From the NCBI GenBank assembly GCA_040758475.1, contig JBFLVN010000028.1, positions 1 through 21,086 on the forward strand: DNA of 21,086 nucleotides, written 5' to 3'. A program made the position numbers and the translations under genes. The notes under the pieces were generated by a model that saw nothing but the letters and a program-made list of their open reading frames with translations, searched no databases and was not told the origin of the DNA. Of the stretch, positions 1 through 7,482 are shown piece after piece. Source of the DNA: JBFLVN01 sp040758475. GTDB taxonomy: Bacteria; JAGRBM01. Each line of letters begins with the position of its first letter. The first letter of the stretch is position 1.

Positions 1-691
1 CAATTTCGGTGTTCGCCTCTAAGGGTTGGGGGTGGGGTTCGTTTTCGGAGGCAAGTTTCTCTTTATCCTCTTTTTCCCAACTCTCCACTAAAGCGAAAAT
101 CTTTTCTTCTTCCAACCGGTTGCACTCCGCGCAGAACACTGGCGGGGGGGCAGGCATTTGCTCCAGAGCCGCCCTTCTCGCGTATTCACTATCCGGATTC
201 AGATGGCCGAACCGCAGGGACCAGGAGGGGAAACGCTTAAAGCGCTTCTGCTCGAGTTCCAGTTCCTCCTTGGGACCCTTCGACCAGCCCCGCTTTTCCC
301 CGCCCCCGGGGCGGCCCGGGCCGCCGGTTAAATAAAGCTGAGGGAGTTTTTGAAAAACAGTCTGCTCCGCCGTGAGCCGGGCCTTGGCCAGGGCCTTGTT
401 TATCTCTTTGACGAATTTTATGAGGATTTTTTCCAGATCCGTCCGTTCTTGTTCAAGCTTTTTCTTGGCCTTCTTCCCCTCGTACCAGAAATACCAATAG
501 TCGTCCTCTTCCTCCATCCCCTCCGCCTGGGCGGCGATATGGGGCGAGCCGCCCTTGAGGACGTGGGCGCAGATCGTGGTGAGGAATTCGGGTGAGCGGA
601 CAAGCGCCTCGGCCCCCGGAGAAGGCGAATAGGCCTCTCCTTCGGGATTTTCTCCCCCAAGGGAGCGCGGCGTGTGTTTCGGGCAAGGCAT
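1..691 (-). CDS. Hypothetical protein, C-terminus beyond the window; possible helix-turn-helix/terminase-small-subunit-like fold
   Basis: An open frame of 230 codons starts with ATG at 691 and has no stop before the window edge. Residues about 34-60 (EFLTTICAHVLKGGSPHIAAQAEG) have the spacing of a helix-turn-helix of the kind that opens small phage-terminase-like proteins. A charged, probably coiled-coil stretch follows (KKAKKKLEQERTDLEKIL, then KARLTAEQ), then a GGPGRPGGG..GW segment that resembles the GPGR..GW stretch I associate with such proteins. A CxxC pair (FCAEC) lies near the visible end, and the last part is very acidic. The start has only a weak GAGAG Shine-Dalgarno and a 5-bp stem (702-718) just upstream; the frame stays open for some way above it, so the start is not certain. 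A good promoter at 808-836 makes it a separate transcription unit from the HEPN/MNT genes. That it is coding is likely from codon composition and uninterrupted length; the functional link is inference only. Confidence 0.6.
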   Translation of the reverse strand, partial: MPCPKHTPRSLGGENPEGEAYSPSPGAEALVRSPEFLTTICAHVLKGGSPHIAAQAEGMEEEDDYWYFWYEGKKAKKKLEQERTDLEKILIKFVKEINKALAKARLTAEQTVFQKLPQLYLTGGPGRPGGGEKRGWSKGPKEELELEQKRFKRFPSWSLRFGHLNPDSEYARRAALEQMPAPPPVFCAECNRLEEEKIFALVESWEKEDKEKLASENEPHPQPLEANTEI

Positions 692-863
692 GGGTCTCTC
701 AAGGGCGCAAAAGGCCCTGGCATCAAAGAAACGAAAAGAAACAAGGGTGAACGGGGGAAGACGGGTGTGAACGAAGAAGCGGAAAGAGCGAACCGAACGA
801 GAGTTAAATATTAACAAGCGATTCAATAAAAGTCAACACAAATACCAAATTCGCATCAAAATT
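692..863. other. Intergenic region, leader of the left-edge gene
   Basis: This 172-bp spacer is much richer in A+T than the flanking genes, especially 800-863. It holds a sigma-70-like promoter (808-836) and, just before the start at 691, a hairpin with stem AGGGC/GCCCT (702-706 and 714-718). No open frame with credible codon use is seen, and no hairpin with a T-run that would terminate the HEPN transcript. Confidence 0.6.
808..836 (-). promoter_or_regulatory. Sigma-70-type promoter for the left-edge gene
   Basis: Read on the minus strand, TTGACT (836-831) is separated by 17 bases from TAATAT (813-808), inside an A+T-rich patch. Transcription would begin near 800, about 110 bases before the ATG at 691. 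Match to consensus is 5/6 and 4/6 with ideal spacing; activity is inferred. Confidence 0.55.
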
Positions 864-1238
864 CTATTTCAAGTTTTCCAACGCGTATTTCAAGAATTCC
901 TCGGCACGAGTAATTTGATGGGAAGCCTGTTGAGCAGGCACGTGCCTATCGAATTGATAATCCCCGATATTGCGGTCTTCCTGGGCATCGATCACATAAC
1001 GGTGAAATTTCGCTGGAACCCGCCCTTTGCTGGCGAAACGCTCTCCAAAGGCGGAGATAACGGCCGATTGCTTGGAGAACATCAGGTTGTCGCCAACGAG
1101 GAAGGCCTCAACGATATAGAACATGGCGTAAAAGGCCCGGCCAGCGGCGAAGTCATGAAAACCTGCCTCCAACATGACCTTCGCTCCGCGCAGGCTTTCC
1201 TCCGCCTTCTGGAGGATGAGCCGCTGTTCCTCGGTCAA
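864..1238 (-). CDS. HEPN domain protein, partner of the MNT nucleotidyltransferase
   Basis: The 124-residue, all-helical protein has the HEPN (PF05168/COG1895) pattern: an N-terminal helix (QKAEESLRGAKVML), then A-GRAFYAMFYIVEAFLV (residues 32-48), and a late R-N-I-G-D-Y (89-94) that corresponds to the R..ADY signature of this branch. The ribonuclease motif Rx4-6H of toxic HEPN proteins is not clearly present: the nearest His after R89 is H99, nine residues between. Start is TTG at 1238, overlapping the stop of the upstream MNT gene in TTGA, so translation is probably coupled. HEPN/MNT pairs form type VII toxin-antitoxin modules in which MNT adenylylates a HEPN tyrosine; Y94 would be a candidate. 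Without the RNase motif the pair may instead be a nucleotidyltransferase with a HEPN cofactor. Confidence 0.85.
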   Translation of the reverse strand: MTEEQRLILQKAEESLRGAKVMLEAGFHDFAAGRAFYAMFYIVEAFLVGDNLMFSKQSAVISAFGERFASKGRVPAKFHRYVIDAQEDRNIGDYQFDRHVPAQQASHQITRAEEFLKYALENLK

Positions 1239-1561
1239 AGGGCAATTCCCTCCCGCCTGACGTTTCGCAGGAACGGGGTTTTGTACGTCTCGTCATCGAA
1301 ACGATCCGCGGATTCAATGGCGCAAGAGATCAAAACACCGTTCGCGAAAGAAAGATCGTAGGCGATATCTCCGATCGCCAGCCGTTCTGTCTCGAAAGAA
1401 AAAGGCTCATTGAGCACCACCAGGACGTCGATGTCGGAGGTTTCTTCCGCGTCTCCCCGGGCTTGGGAACCGTAAAGGACGAGCTTTGCGAGGCGTTTGC
1501 CGTAATGGGCGGAAAGGCGCCGTTCAAACTCCCGGGCAATGTTTTGGACCTTGGCGTTCAT
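1235..1561 (-). CDS. MNT-type minimal nucleotidyltransferase
   Basis: This 108-residue protein has the complete polymerase-beta-like active site: G31-S32, exactly ten residues, then D43-I-D45 (GSQARGD... SDIDVLVV), and a likely third carboxylate at D69 (IAYDLSF). That is the minimal nucleotidyltransferase family (NTP_transf_2), typically paired with HEPN proteins. In characterised pairs (MntA/HepT) it transfers AMP from ATP to the HEPN partner and neutralises it. It starts with ATG 54 bases after the xerC stop with no convincing promoter between, so it may be the tail of the xerC transcript, and its stop overlaps the HEPN start. Whether this pair is toxin-antitoxin or something else cannot be read from sequence. 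Confidence 0.88.
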   Translation of the reverse strand: MNAKVQNIAREFERRLSAHYGKRLAKLVLYGSQARGDAEETSDIDVLVVLNEPFSFETERLAIGDIAYDLSFANGVLISCAIESADRFDDETYKTPFLRNVRREGIAL

Positions 1562-1615
1562 AGTCCGCTTATTTTAGCCCTTTTTCTGAAATACGCGAAT
1601 CGGGCGGGAATCAGC

Positions 1616-2542
1616 CTATTCCCCCCGCGCGCTCGGGTGGGCTTTTTCATAAACGCGGGAGAGGCTCTCAAGGTCCACGTGCGTGTAAAGCTGCGTGGTG
1701 GAAAGAGAGGCATGGCCCAGGAGCTCCTGGATCGCCCGAAGGTCGGCGCCGGAGGAAAGGAGATGGGTCGCAAACGAGTGGCGCAGGGCGTGGGGGCTCG
1801 TATCCGAAGGAAGGCCGGCCAGGACGGCCCGGCGCTTGACGATGCGGGAGATCTGCCGCGTGGAGAGCCCTTTCCCACGGGGCCCCAGGAAAAAGGCTTC
1901 TTCGTGGCCCGGAGCGGCTTTGCGGGAAAAACTTTCCCGAAGGCCGAGCCATTCGGAGAGCCTTGCGGCAGTCCCTTCCGCGAAGGGGACAACCCGTTCT
2001 TTCCCGCCCTTCCCTTTGCGGACCCGGAGAAGCCGCCCGCCCAAATCCACGTCCGCGAGGCGCAGGGCCGCCAGCTCCGAGAGCCGAAGTCCCGAGGCGT
2101 AGAAGAGTTCCAGGATGGCGGCGTCCCGCTCGGGGGAACTCCCCTCCTCCGCCACTTCCGGGGCGTCCAGAAGCGTCCCTGCTTGTTCGACGGTGAGGAA
2201 CCGGGGAAGGTGCGCCGGGCGCCTCGGCGTCGCCACGAGAGCGGCGGGGTTGGCTTTGAGAAACCCCCGGCGCACGGCCCAGCCGAAGAACGTCCGCAGG
2301 GCCGCTAGCTCCCGGGCCGCCGTCGTGTTGGATACACCCGCCCGGTGGCGTTCGGCCAAGTACGCGCGCACGTCGAGGCGGCCTAGTTTCCAGAATTCGG
2401 AGGGAGAGAGCTCCCTCCCCGCCCGGGAAACAAGGAAATTCCGGAAGCGATCCAGGTCCGCCCGGTAAGCCCGCGAGGTATTGGGAGAGAGGCCTTTTTC
2501 AGAGGAAAGAGAAGAGAAAAAATCCTGAAAATGCCTTTGCAT
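1616..2542 (-). CDS. xerC: Tyrosine recombinase XerC
   Basis: Site-specific recombinase that, with a second Xer protein, resolves chromosome dimers at dif during division. The 308-residue length is typical. An N-terminal SAM-like core-binding domain covers residues 1-90 (FFSSLSSEKGLSPNTSRAY) and the catalytic domain 115-300. The catalytic set is complete: R153 (ASGLRLSEL), a lysine in the KGKGGKERVVPF strand turn (about 178-181), H251 and R254 (HALRHSFATHLL), H277 (LLGHASLSTTQ) and nucleophile Y286 (QLYTH). It begins 8 bases after the trmFO stop, so the two are cotranscribed. The topA-trmFO-xerC linkage matches Bacillus codV/xerC; XerC is preferred over XerD on this context. Confidence 0.93.
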   Translation of the reverse strand: MQRHFQDFFSSLSSEKGLSPNTSRAYRADLDRFRNFLVSRAGRELSPSEFWKLGRLDVRAYLAERHRAGVSNTTAARELAALRTFFGWAVRRGFLKANPAALVATPRRPAHLPRFLTVEQAGTLLDAPEVAEEGSSPERDAAILELFYASGLRLSELAALRLADVDLGGRLLRVRKGKGGKERVVPFAEGTAARLSEWLGLRESFSRKAAPGHEEAFFLGPRGKGLSTRQISRIVKRRAVLAGLPSDTSPHALRHSFATHLLSSGADLRAIQELLGHASLSTTQLYTHVDLESLSRVYEKAHPSARGE

Positions 2543-2550
2543 TCAATGAG

Positions 2551-3882
2551 TTATACCGCATTCCTTCGAGCGCTTTCAAGGGCTTCGGCAAGGTCCTGCC
2601 TTGCCCTGGCGCAGTAGCGCTCGCGGCGCAGGTGGCGCGGGGGTTTCCCGGGCAGGGCCGAAAGAAGGCCGAAACTGAAGTTCATGGGCTGGAACGTTTC
2701 GGGGGTCGCCTCCCGGAGATACTGCTGGAGCGATCCGATGGCCGTCGTGGGCGGAAGGACGAGCGGCGGACGCCCCTCGCGCTTTCGGATGACGTTTTCC
2801 GCGACAACGAGCCCCATGGCCACGGCTTCCAAGTACCCTTCGACGCCGGTGAGCTGACCCGCGATGTAGACGTCCGGCCGCGCTTTTAGCGAAAGGTCTT
2901 CCGCCAGGACGCGGGGCGCGTTCACAAAGGCGTTCCGGTGGACGGAACCCAAACGGACGTACTCGGCCGCCGCGAAGCCGGGAAGCATTCCGAAAATCCG
3001 CTTCTGTTCCTCGTAGACCATCTTCGTCTGGCACCCGACGAGGTTGTAGAGAGTTCCTTCTTTGTTTTCGGCGCGGAGCTGCACGACCGCGTAGGGGCGC
3101 TCGCCCGTCTTGGGGTCTTCGAGACCCACGGGCCTGAACGGACCGAACCGGAGGGCGTCGAACCCTTTGTCCGCGATCTCTTCGATGGGCTGGCACGCGG
3201 GAAATTCTCGGATGTCCTCGAATTCGGCGTACGGCACTTTCTGAGCCGCCAGGAGTTCCTTGACGAACGCTTCGTACTCTTCCCGGCTCAGGGGAACGTT
3301 CAAATAATCTTCCGACTCGCCCCGCTGGTACCGGGACGCGCGGTAGAGTTTGGAATGATCGAGCGAATCGGCTTCCACCACGGGGCTGATGGCGTCATAG
3401 AAGGCGAGGTTCTTTTCCCCGGTAATGCGGATCAGGTCGTCCGCCAGGGCGCCGCTCGTAAGCGGCCCGGTGGCGGCGATCACGGTCCCCTCTTCCGGAA
3501 GGGAGGGGACTTCCTCCCGCAGGAGGAGAATGAGGGGCTCCCCTTCGATCCGTTCGGTGACGAGCGAGGCGAAGGCCTCCCGGTCCACGGCCAGGGCCTC
3601 TCCCGCCGGGACGCGCGTCTGTTCGGCGCATGACAGAATCAGAGAGCCAAGCGTCCGCAGTTCTTCCTTCAAAAGCCCCTGGGCCGTGCCGGGGCGGTCG
3701 GATTTAAGCGAATTGGAGCAGACGATTTCGGCGAGGAGCGCCGTCCGGTGGGCCCCCGTCGTGCGGGCGGGCCGCATCTCGTAGAGCGCCACGGGAATCC
3801 CCCGTCGCGCGAGTTGCCACGCCGCCTCGGCGCCCGCGAGGCCCCCGCCGATTACGGTGATCCGGCTTTGGTTGTCCGGCAT
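2551..3882 (-). CDS. trmFO: tRNA m5U54 methyltransferase, folate/FAD-dependent
   Basis: TrmFO makes ribothymidine at position 54 of the tRNA T-loop, taking the methylene group from 5,10-methylenetetrahydrofolate and reducing it through FAD. The 443 residues are the usual length. The N-terminal dinucleotide-binding motif is IGGGLAGAEAAW (11-22), followed by the family signature YEMRP and the LAEIVCSNSLKSD block, whose C55 corresponds to Bacillus C53. A second conserved cysteine lies in FPACQPIEEIA. The C-terminal FAD-binding segment is YIAGQLTGVEGYLEAVAMG. The start ATG at 3882 follows a purine-rich AAGAAAG. It sits between topA and xerC in the conserved order and is probably on their transcript. 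Confidence 0.96.
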   Translation of the reverse strand: MPDNQSRITVIGGGLAGAEAAWQLARRGIPVALYEMRPARTTGAHRTALLAEIVCSNSLKSDRPGTAQGLLKEELRTLGSLILSCAEQTRVPAGEALAVDREAFASLVTERIEGEPLILLLREEVPSLPEEGTVIAATGPLTSGALADDLIRITGEKNLAFYDAISPVVEADSLDHSKLYRASRYQRGESEDYLNVPLSREEYEAFVKELLAAQKVPYAEFEDIREFPACQPIEEIADKGFDALRFGPFRPVGLEDPKTGERPYAVVQLRAENKEGTLYNLVGCQTKMVYEEQKRIFGMLPGFAAAEYVRLGSVHRNAFVNAPRVLAEDLSLKARPDVYIAGQLTGVEGYLEAVAMGLVVAENVIRKREGRPPLVLPPTTAIGSLQQYLREATPETFQPMNFSFGLLSALPGKPPRHLRRERYCARARQDLAEALESARRNAV

Positions 3883-3902
3883 TTTCTTTCTTAAAAGGCA
3901 GA

Positions 3903-3940
3903 GGGCCGCACGGCCCGTTCTGGGTTTGGGGAAAATCCCC
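3903..3940 (-). terminator. Possible attenuator/terminator hairpins between topA and trmFO
   Basis: The 62-base spacer contains two short stems: GGGGA/TCCCC with a three-base loop (3928-3940) and GGGCC/GGCCC with a four-base loop (3903-3916). On the minus strand the second is followed after six bases by TTTT, just before the trmFO start. The T-run is short and displaced, so this is at most a weak terminator that would lower read-through into trmFO-xerC. Confidence 0.3.
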
Positions 3941-3944
3941 GGAG

Positions 3945-6293
3945 CTAGCTCTCGGCGCCCGCCGCCTGGGAGACTTCCTCGGCGGATTCTTCCAGTTCTT
4001 CGGGGCCGGCAATGGTCTCTTTATAACCGCAGCCTTCTTTCGGGCACACGAGCTGATGCCCCGCCCGCTTGGTGAATTTCTCGGTAAGGAACGGGTGGTT
4101 GCAGGAGGGACAGGCTTTGGCCACCGGCTTGTTCCAGACGACGTACTTGCAATCGGGGAACCGGCCGCAGCCGTAGAAGAGCTTGCGCCGCTTGCTCGCC
4201 CGCTCGACGATGTCCCCGCTGCATTCGGGGCACTTGATCCCGATGGGGAATGGGCGGGTGACGGTGCAGCCGTTCTTGTACTTCTCGCAGGCGATGTACC
4301 GGGAGCCCGTCCACGCGCGGCGGACCGTGAGGGTCGAACCGCAGGCGGTGCAGCTTCCTTCGTAGGGCTCCCAGCTGTCTTGCGGGCGGACGGGCGTGAT
4401 CGAGCCGTCCTCCTTCCGCTTGATGTTCATGGTGTTCTTGCAATCGGGATACTTGGGGCAGGCAAGGAATTCCCCGAAGCGGCCCCACTTGAGGACCATC
4501 TTTGAACCGCACTTCTCGCAGACGAATTCCGTCTCGATGGCCTGGCCCTTCACGTCCCGCATGTGGACGGCGGCCTTGTCCAGGCTGTCGCGGAACGGGC
4601 CGTAGAATTCCTGGAGGGCCGTCACCCAGGGGCGCTTTCCGTCCGCGATCTCGTCGAGTTCATCTTCCATCTTGGCCGTGAACTGGATGTCCATGACGCT
4701 CGGGAAGTGTTCGACCAGCAGGTCCGTCACGAGGGCGCCCATCTCCGTAGAGAAGAAGCGGTTTTCTTCCTTGACGGCGTATTTCTTGTCCTGGATGTTC
4801 GAGAGGATGGCGGCATAAGTAGAAGGCCGCCCGATGCCCTGCTCTTCGAGGGCTTTCACAAGGCTCGCTTCCGTGTACCTCGGCGGCGGGGCCGTGAAGT
4901 GCTGCTCGGGAATCACCTTGCGCATCTGAACGTCCTGGCCTTCGGTGAGGACCGGAAGGCGGCGGTCGCCCTCCTCCCCTTCGTCCAGGGAATCCCCTTC
5001 GTCGTGGCCTTCCGTATAAACGGCCGTAAAGCCCTTGAACTTGAGGATGGAGCCAGTGGCTCGCAGGGTGATTTTTTCCTGGGAACCCTTGGGAGAAGCT
5101 TCGACGTCCACGCTCGTCTGGTCGTAAACGGCGGGCGTCATCTGGCAGGCGATGTAGCGCTGCCAGATGAGCTGGTAGAGCCGGAACATGTCCCGTTCGA
5201 GGAAGGGCTTTACCTTTTCAGGCGTGTGTTCCGTCGAGGTCGGGCGGATGGCTTCGTGGGCCTCCTGCGCCCCCTTGCGGGCCTTGAAGGTGTTGGGCTG
5301 TTCGGGGAGGTAGTCCTTCCCGTACTGCTTGCCGATGTATTCCCGCGCCGCGACGATGGCCTCGTCGGCCAGGCGCACGGCGTCGGTACGCATGTAGGTG
5401 ATGAGGCCGACGAGGCCCTCTTCGCCGATTTCCTGGCCCTCGTAGAGGCGCTGGGCCAGCATCATGGTCTTCTTGGCCGGGAACCGGAGTTTCCGGGCGC
5501 CTTCCTGCTGGAGGAGGGACGTCGTAAACGGCGCGGGGGCGTTCCGGCGGCGCTCCTTGCGCTCCACCTTGGAAACTTTGTAGGTGGAAACATCGAGGAG
5601 GTTCTTGATCTTGTCGGCACCTTCCTGGTTGCCGATCTCGACTTTCTCGCCGTTCACCCGCCAGAGGTTGGCCAGGAACGGAGGCGGGTCCTTCCCCTCC
5701 AGTTCCGTGGCGATGCTCCAGTACTCCTGGGGGACGAAGGCCTTGATCTCGCGCTCCCGTTCCACGATCAGGCGGAGGGCGACGGATTGGACGCGGCCGG
5801 CCGAAAGACCCCGGCGGACTTTGTTCCAGAGGAGCGGAGAGAGCTTGTAGCCCACGAGGCGGTCGAGCACGCGGCGGGCCTGCTGGGCCTCGAAAAGATC
5901 CTTGTTCAAGGCGCGCGGATGCTTGATCGCTTCCTGGACGGCCTTTTTCGTGATTTCGTGAAATTCCACCCGCTCGACATTCTTGTTGATGGTGCGGAGG
6001 GCCTCGGCGATGTGCCAGGCGATGGCCTCCCCTTCGCGGTCCGGGTCGGTGGCGAGCAGGACTTTTTCAACGCCCTTGGCGGCCTTCTTCAAGTCCTTGA
6101 GGACGTCGGCCTTCCCCTTGATGACGACGTAGCTGGGCTCGAAATCCTTCTCGACGTCCACGCCGAGTTTGGATTTGGGCAGATCGATGACGTGCCCCAC
6201 CGAGGCGAGGACTTCGTATCCCCGGCCCATGTATTTCTTGAGCGTCTTGGCCTTGGTGGGCGATTCGACGATGACGAGCGATGATCCTGCCAT
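3945..6293 (-). CDS. topA: DNA topoisomerase I with four C-terminal zinc ribbons
   Basis: Type IA topoisomerase relaxing negative supercoils. Length is about 782 residues. The Toprim domain opens with IVESPTKAKT (E10) and has the acidic triad in ATDPDREGEAIAWH (D83, D85, E87). RGLSAGRVQSVALR (161-174) is the family core, and the nucleophile is Y300 in GLITYMRTDAVRLA. The EEQGIGRPSTYAAIL block (about 484-497) completes domain I. The C-terminus has four C4 zinc-ribbon units at about 593-619, 649-677, 689-716 and 729-756. The last 20 residues are an acidic tail. ATG at 6293 gives the standard MAGSSLVIVESPTK start; the ribosome binding site is weak. It lies 41 bases after dprA, as in the Bacillus dprA-topA pair. 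Confidence 0.97.
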   Translation of the reverse strand: MAGSSLVIVESPTKAKTLKKYMGRGYEVLASVGHVIDLPKSKLGVDVEKDFEPSYVVIKGKADVLKDLKKAAKGVEKVLLATDPDREGEAIAWHIAEALRTINKNVERVEFHEITKKAVQEAIKHPRALNKDLFEAQQARRVLDRLVGYKLSPLLWNKVRRGLSAGRVQSVALRLIVEREREIKAFVPQEYWSIATELEGKDPPPFLANLWRVNGEKVEIGNQEGADKIKNLLDVSTYKVSKVERKERRRNAPAPFTTSLLQQEGARKLRFPAKKTMMLAQRLYEGQEIGEEGLVGLITYMRTDAVRLADEAIVAAREYIGKQYGKDYLPEQPNTFKARKGAQEAHEAIRPTSTEHTPEKVKPFLERDMFRLYQLIWQRYIACQMTPAVYDQTSVDVEASPKGSQEKITLRATGSILKFKGFTAVYTEGHDEGDSLDEGEEGDRRLPVLTEGQDVQMRKVIPEQHFTAPPPRYTEASLVKALEEQGIGRPSTYAAILSNIQDKKYAVKEENRFFSTEMGALVTDLLVEHFPSVMDIQFTAKMEDELDEIADGKRPWVTALQEFYGPFRDSLDKAAVHMRDVKGQAIETEFVCEKCGSKMVLKWGRFGEFLACPKYPDCKNTMNIKRKEDGSITPVRPQDSWEPYEGSCTACGSTLTVRRAWTGSRYIACEKYKNGCTVTRPFPIGIKCPECSGDIVERASKRRKLFYGCGRFPDCKYVVWNKPVAKACPSCNHPFLTEKFTKRAGHQLVCPKEGCGYKETIAGPEELEESAEEVSQAAGAES

Positions 6294-6334
6294 GAGGTCT
6301 TGCCAGTTTCCTGCCGGGCGGAGGGAAGACTTCC

Positions 6335-7465
6335 CTAGGCCAGGCTGTAGTGCCCCCCGGCCTCAACCCGAACCCGCCCATTGAGTTCGAGGCGAAGCAA
6401 TACTGGAGCGCCCCGGCTGGCGTCAAGGCCGGCCCGGGCCAGGAGGTCGTCCCGGTGGAGGGGGCTTTGGGCGGAAAGTACTTCCAGGACGCTTCTTTCT
6501 TCCTTTCCCAGACCGGCATCCGCAGGGGCATCCCCTTCCCCGCCCGGCCGCTTCACCTTCGCGGCGGGCCCTGGTGAAGCCGCCCGGGGATCGAGCGCTT
6601 CCACCACGTCCCGCGGGTGCGTGAGCGGAGCGGCCCCTTGCTTGAGGAAGTGATGTGGCGCTTCGCTACGCCTTGAATGAATCTGGCCCGGCACGCAAAA
6701 GACCTGCCGGTTCTGTTCGAGGGCATAGTTCACCGTGATCCGGGCGCCCGATTCGGCCGTGCCCTGCACGAGCACGACGCCCAGGGAAAGGCCGCTGATG
6801 ACGCGGTTGCGCTGGCGGAAGTTGTCGGCGAGCGGCGGCGTTCCGGCGGGAAATTCGCTGACGAGGGCGCCGGCCTTCTCGACGGCTTCCCGAAGCGATC
6901 CGCTTCCCTTCGGGTAATCCACGTCCAGGCCGCACCCCAGGACCGCGATCGTGCGGCCCCCCGCGTCCAGGGCGGCTGCGTGGGCGTCCTGGTCGATGCC
7001 CCGGGCGAAGCCGCTCACGACCGTAAACCCGGCACCCGCCAGTTCCGAAGCCGTCTCCCGGGCCACGCGCGTCCCGTAGGCGTCCGGGTCCCGGGTGCCG
7101 ACGATGGCCGCCGCCCGGGCGTCTTTCGCTAGAATTTCACCTTTCATGAAAAGTACCGGCGGAGGCCCTTCGGTCTGGGCAAGAAGGGAGGGATATCCCT
7201 CGCCGCCGAAATAAAGGCCCTGGATCTGGCGCCTGGACATTTCTTCCAGGATCCGGTCCACGGCGTCCCATTCCTTGAATTCGCGGATGGCCTGGGCCGT
7301 CTTCGTCCCTACCCCGTCGACTTCCATCAGGCGTTCGGGAGAAACGGCCCAAACGGCCACGGGAGACCCCAAGGCCCCGCACAGGCGCTGGAAGGTAACA
7401 GCGCCGATACCCGGCACGCGGCTAAGCGCGAGCGCGGCCCGGAGGCCTTCGAGCGCCTTCTCCAT
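6335..7465 (-). CDS. dprA: DNA-processing protein DprA
   Basis: DprA binds incoming single-stranded DNA and loads RecA during transformation; many non-competent bacteria keep it. The protein is 376 residues. It opens with helix-hairpin-helix elements (RVPGIGAVTFQRL, 16-28; VDGVGTKTAQAI, 49-60). The Rossmann-like DNA_processg_A core runs from about 85 to 290, with IVGTRDPDAYG (121-131), SGFARGIDQDAHAAAL (151-166), AVLGCGLDVDYP (174-185) and NFRQRNRVISGLS (215-227). A Pro/Ala/Gly linker (292-320) leads to the C-terminal winged helix (LGKEERSVLEVL... to the end). ATG at 7465, 17 bases after the LysM stop, gives the expected N-terminus; the frame stays open further upstream but that part is the shadow of the LysM gene. 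Confidence 0.95.
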   Translation of the reverse strand: MEKALEGLRAALALSRVPGIGAVTFQRLCGALGSPVAVWAVSPERLMEVDGVGTKTAQAIREFKEWDAVDRILEEMSRRQIQGLYFGGEGYPSLLAQTEGPPPVLFMKGEILAKDARAAAIVGTRDPDAYGTRVARETASELAGAGFTVVSGFARGIDQDAHAAALDAGGRTIAVLGCGLDVDYPKGSGSLREAVEKAGALVSEFPAGTPPLADNFRQRNRVISGLSLGVVLVQGTAESGARITVNYALEQNRQVFCVPGQIHSRRSEAPHHFLKQGAAPLTHPRDVVEALDPRAASPGPAAKVKRPGGEGDAPADAGLGKEERSVLEVLSAQSPLHRDDLLARAGLDASRGAPVLLRLELNGRVRVEAGGHYSLA

Positions 7466-7482
7466 GGAAAGGATCGCCGGAG

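Noticed and set aside
1562..1615. TAAAAT before the MNT gene as a -10 element
   Set aside because: No acceptable -35 at 16-18 bases and it lies only nine bases before the ATG.
4563..6284. Long plus-strand open frame of 573 codons
   Set aside because: It lies wholly opposite topA, whose domains and catalytic residues are complete. Long antisense frames are expected in GC-rich coding DNA.
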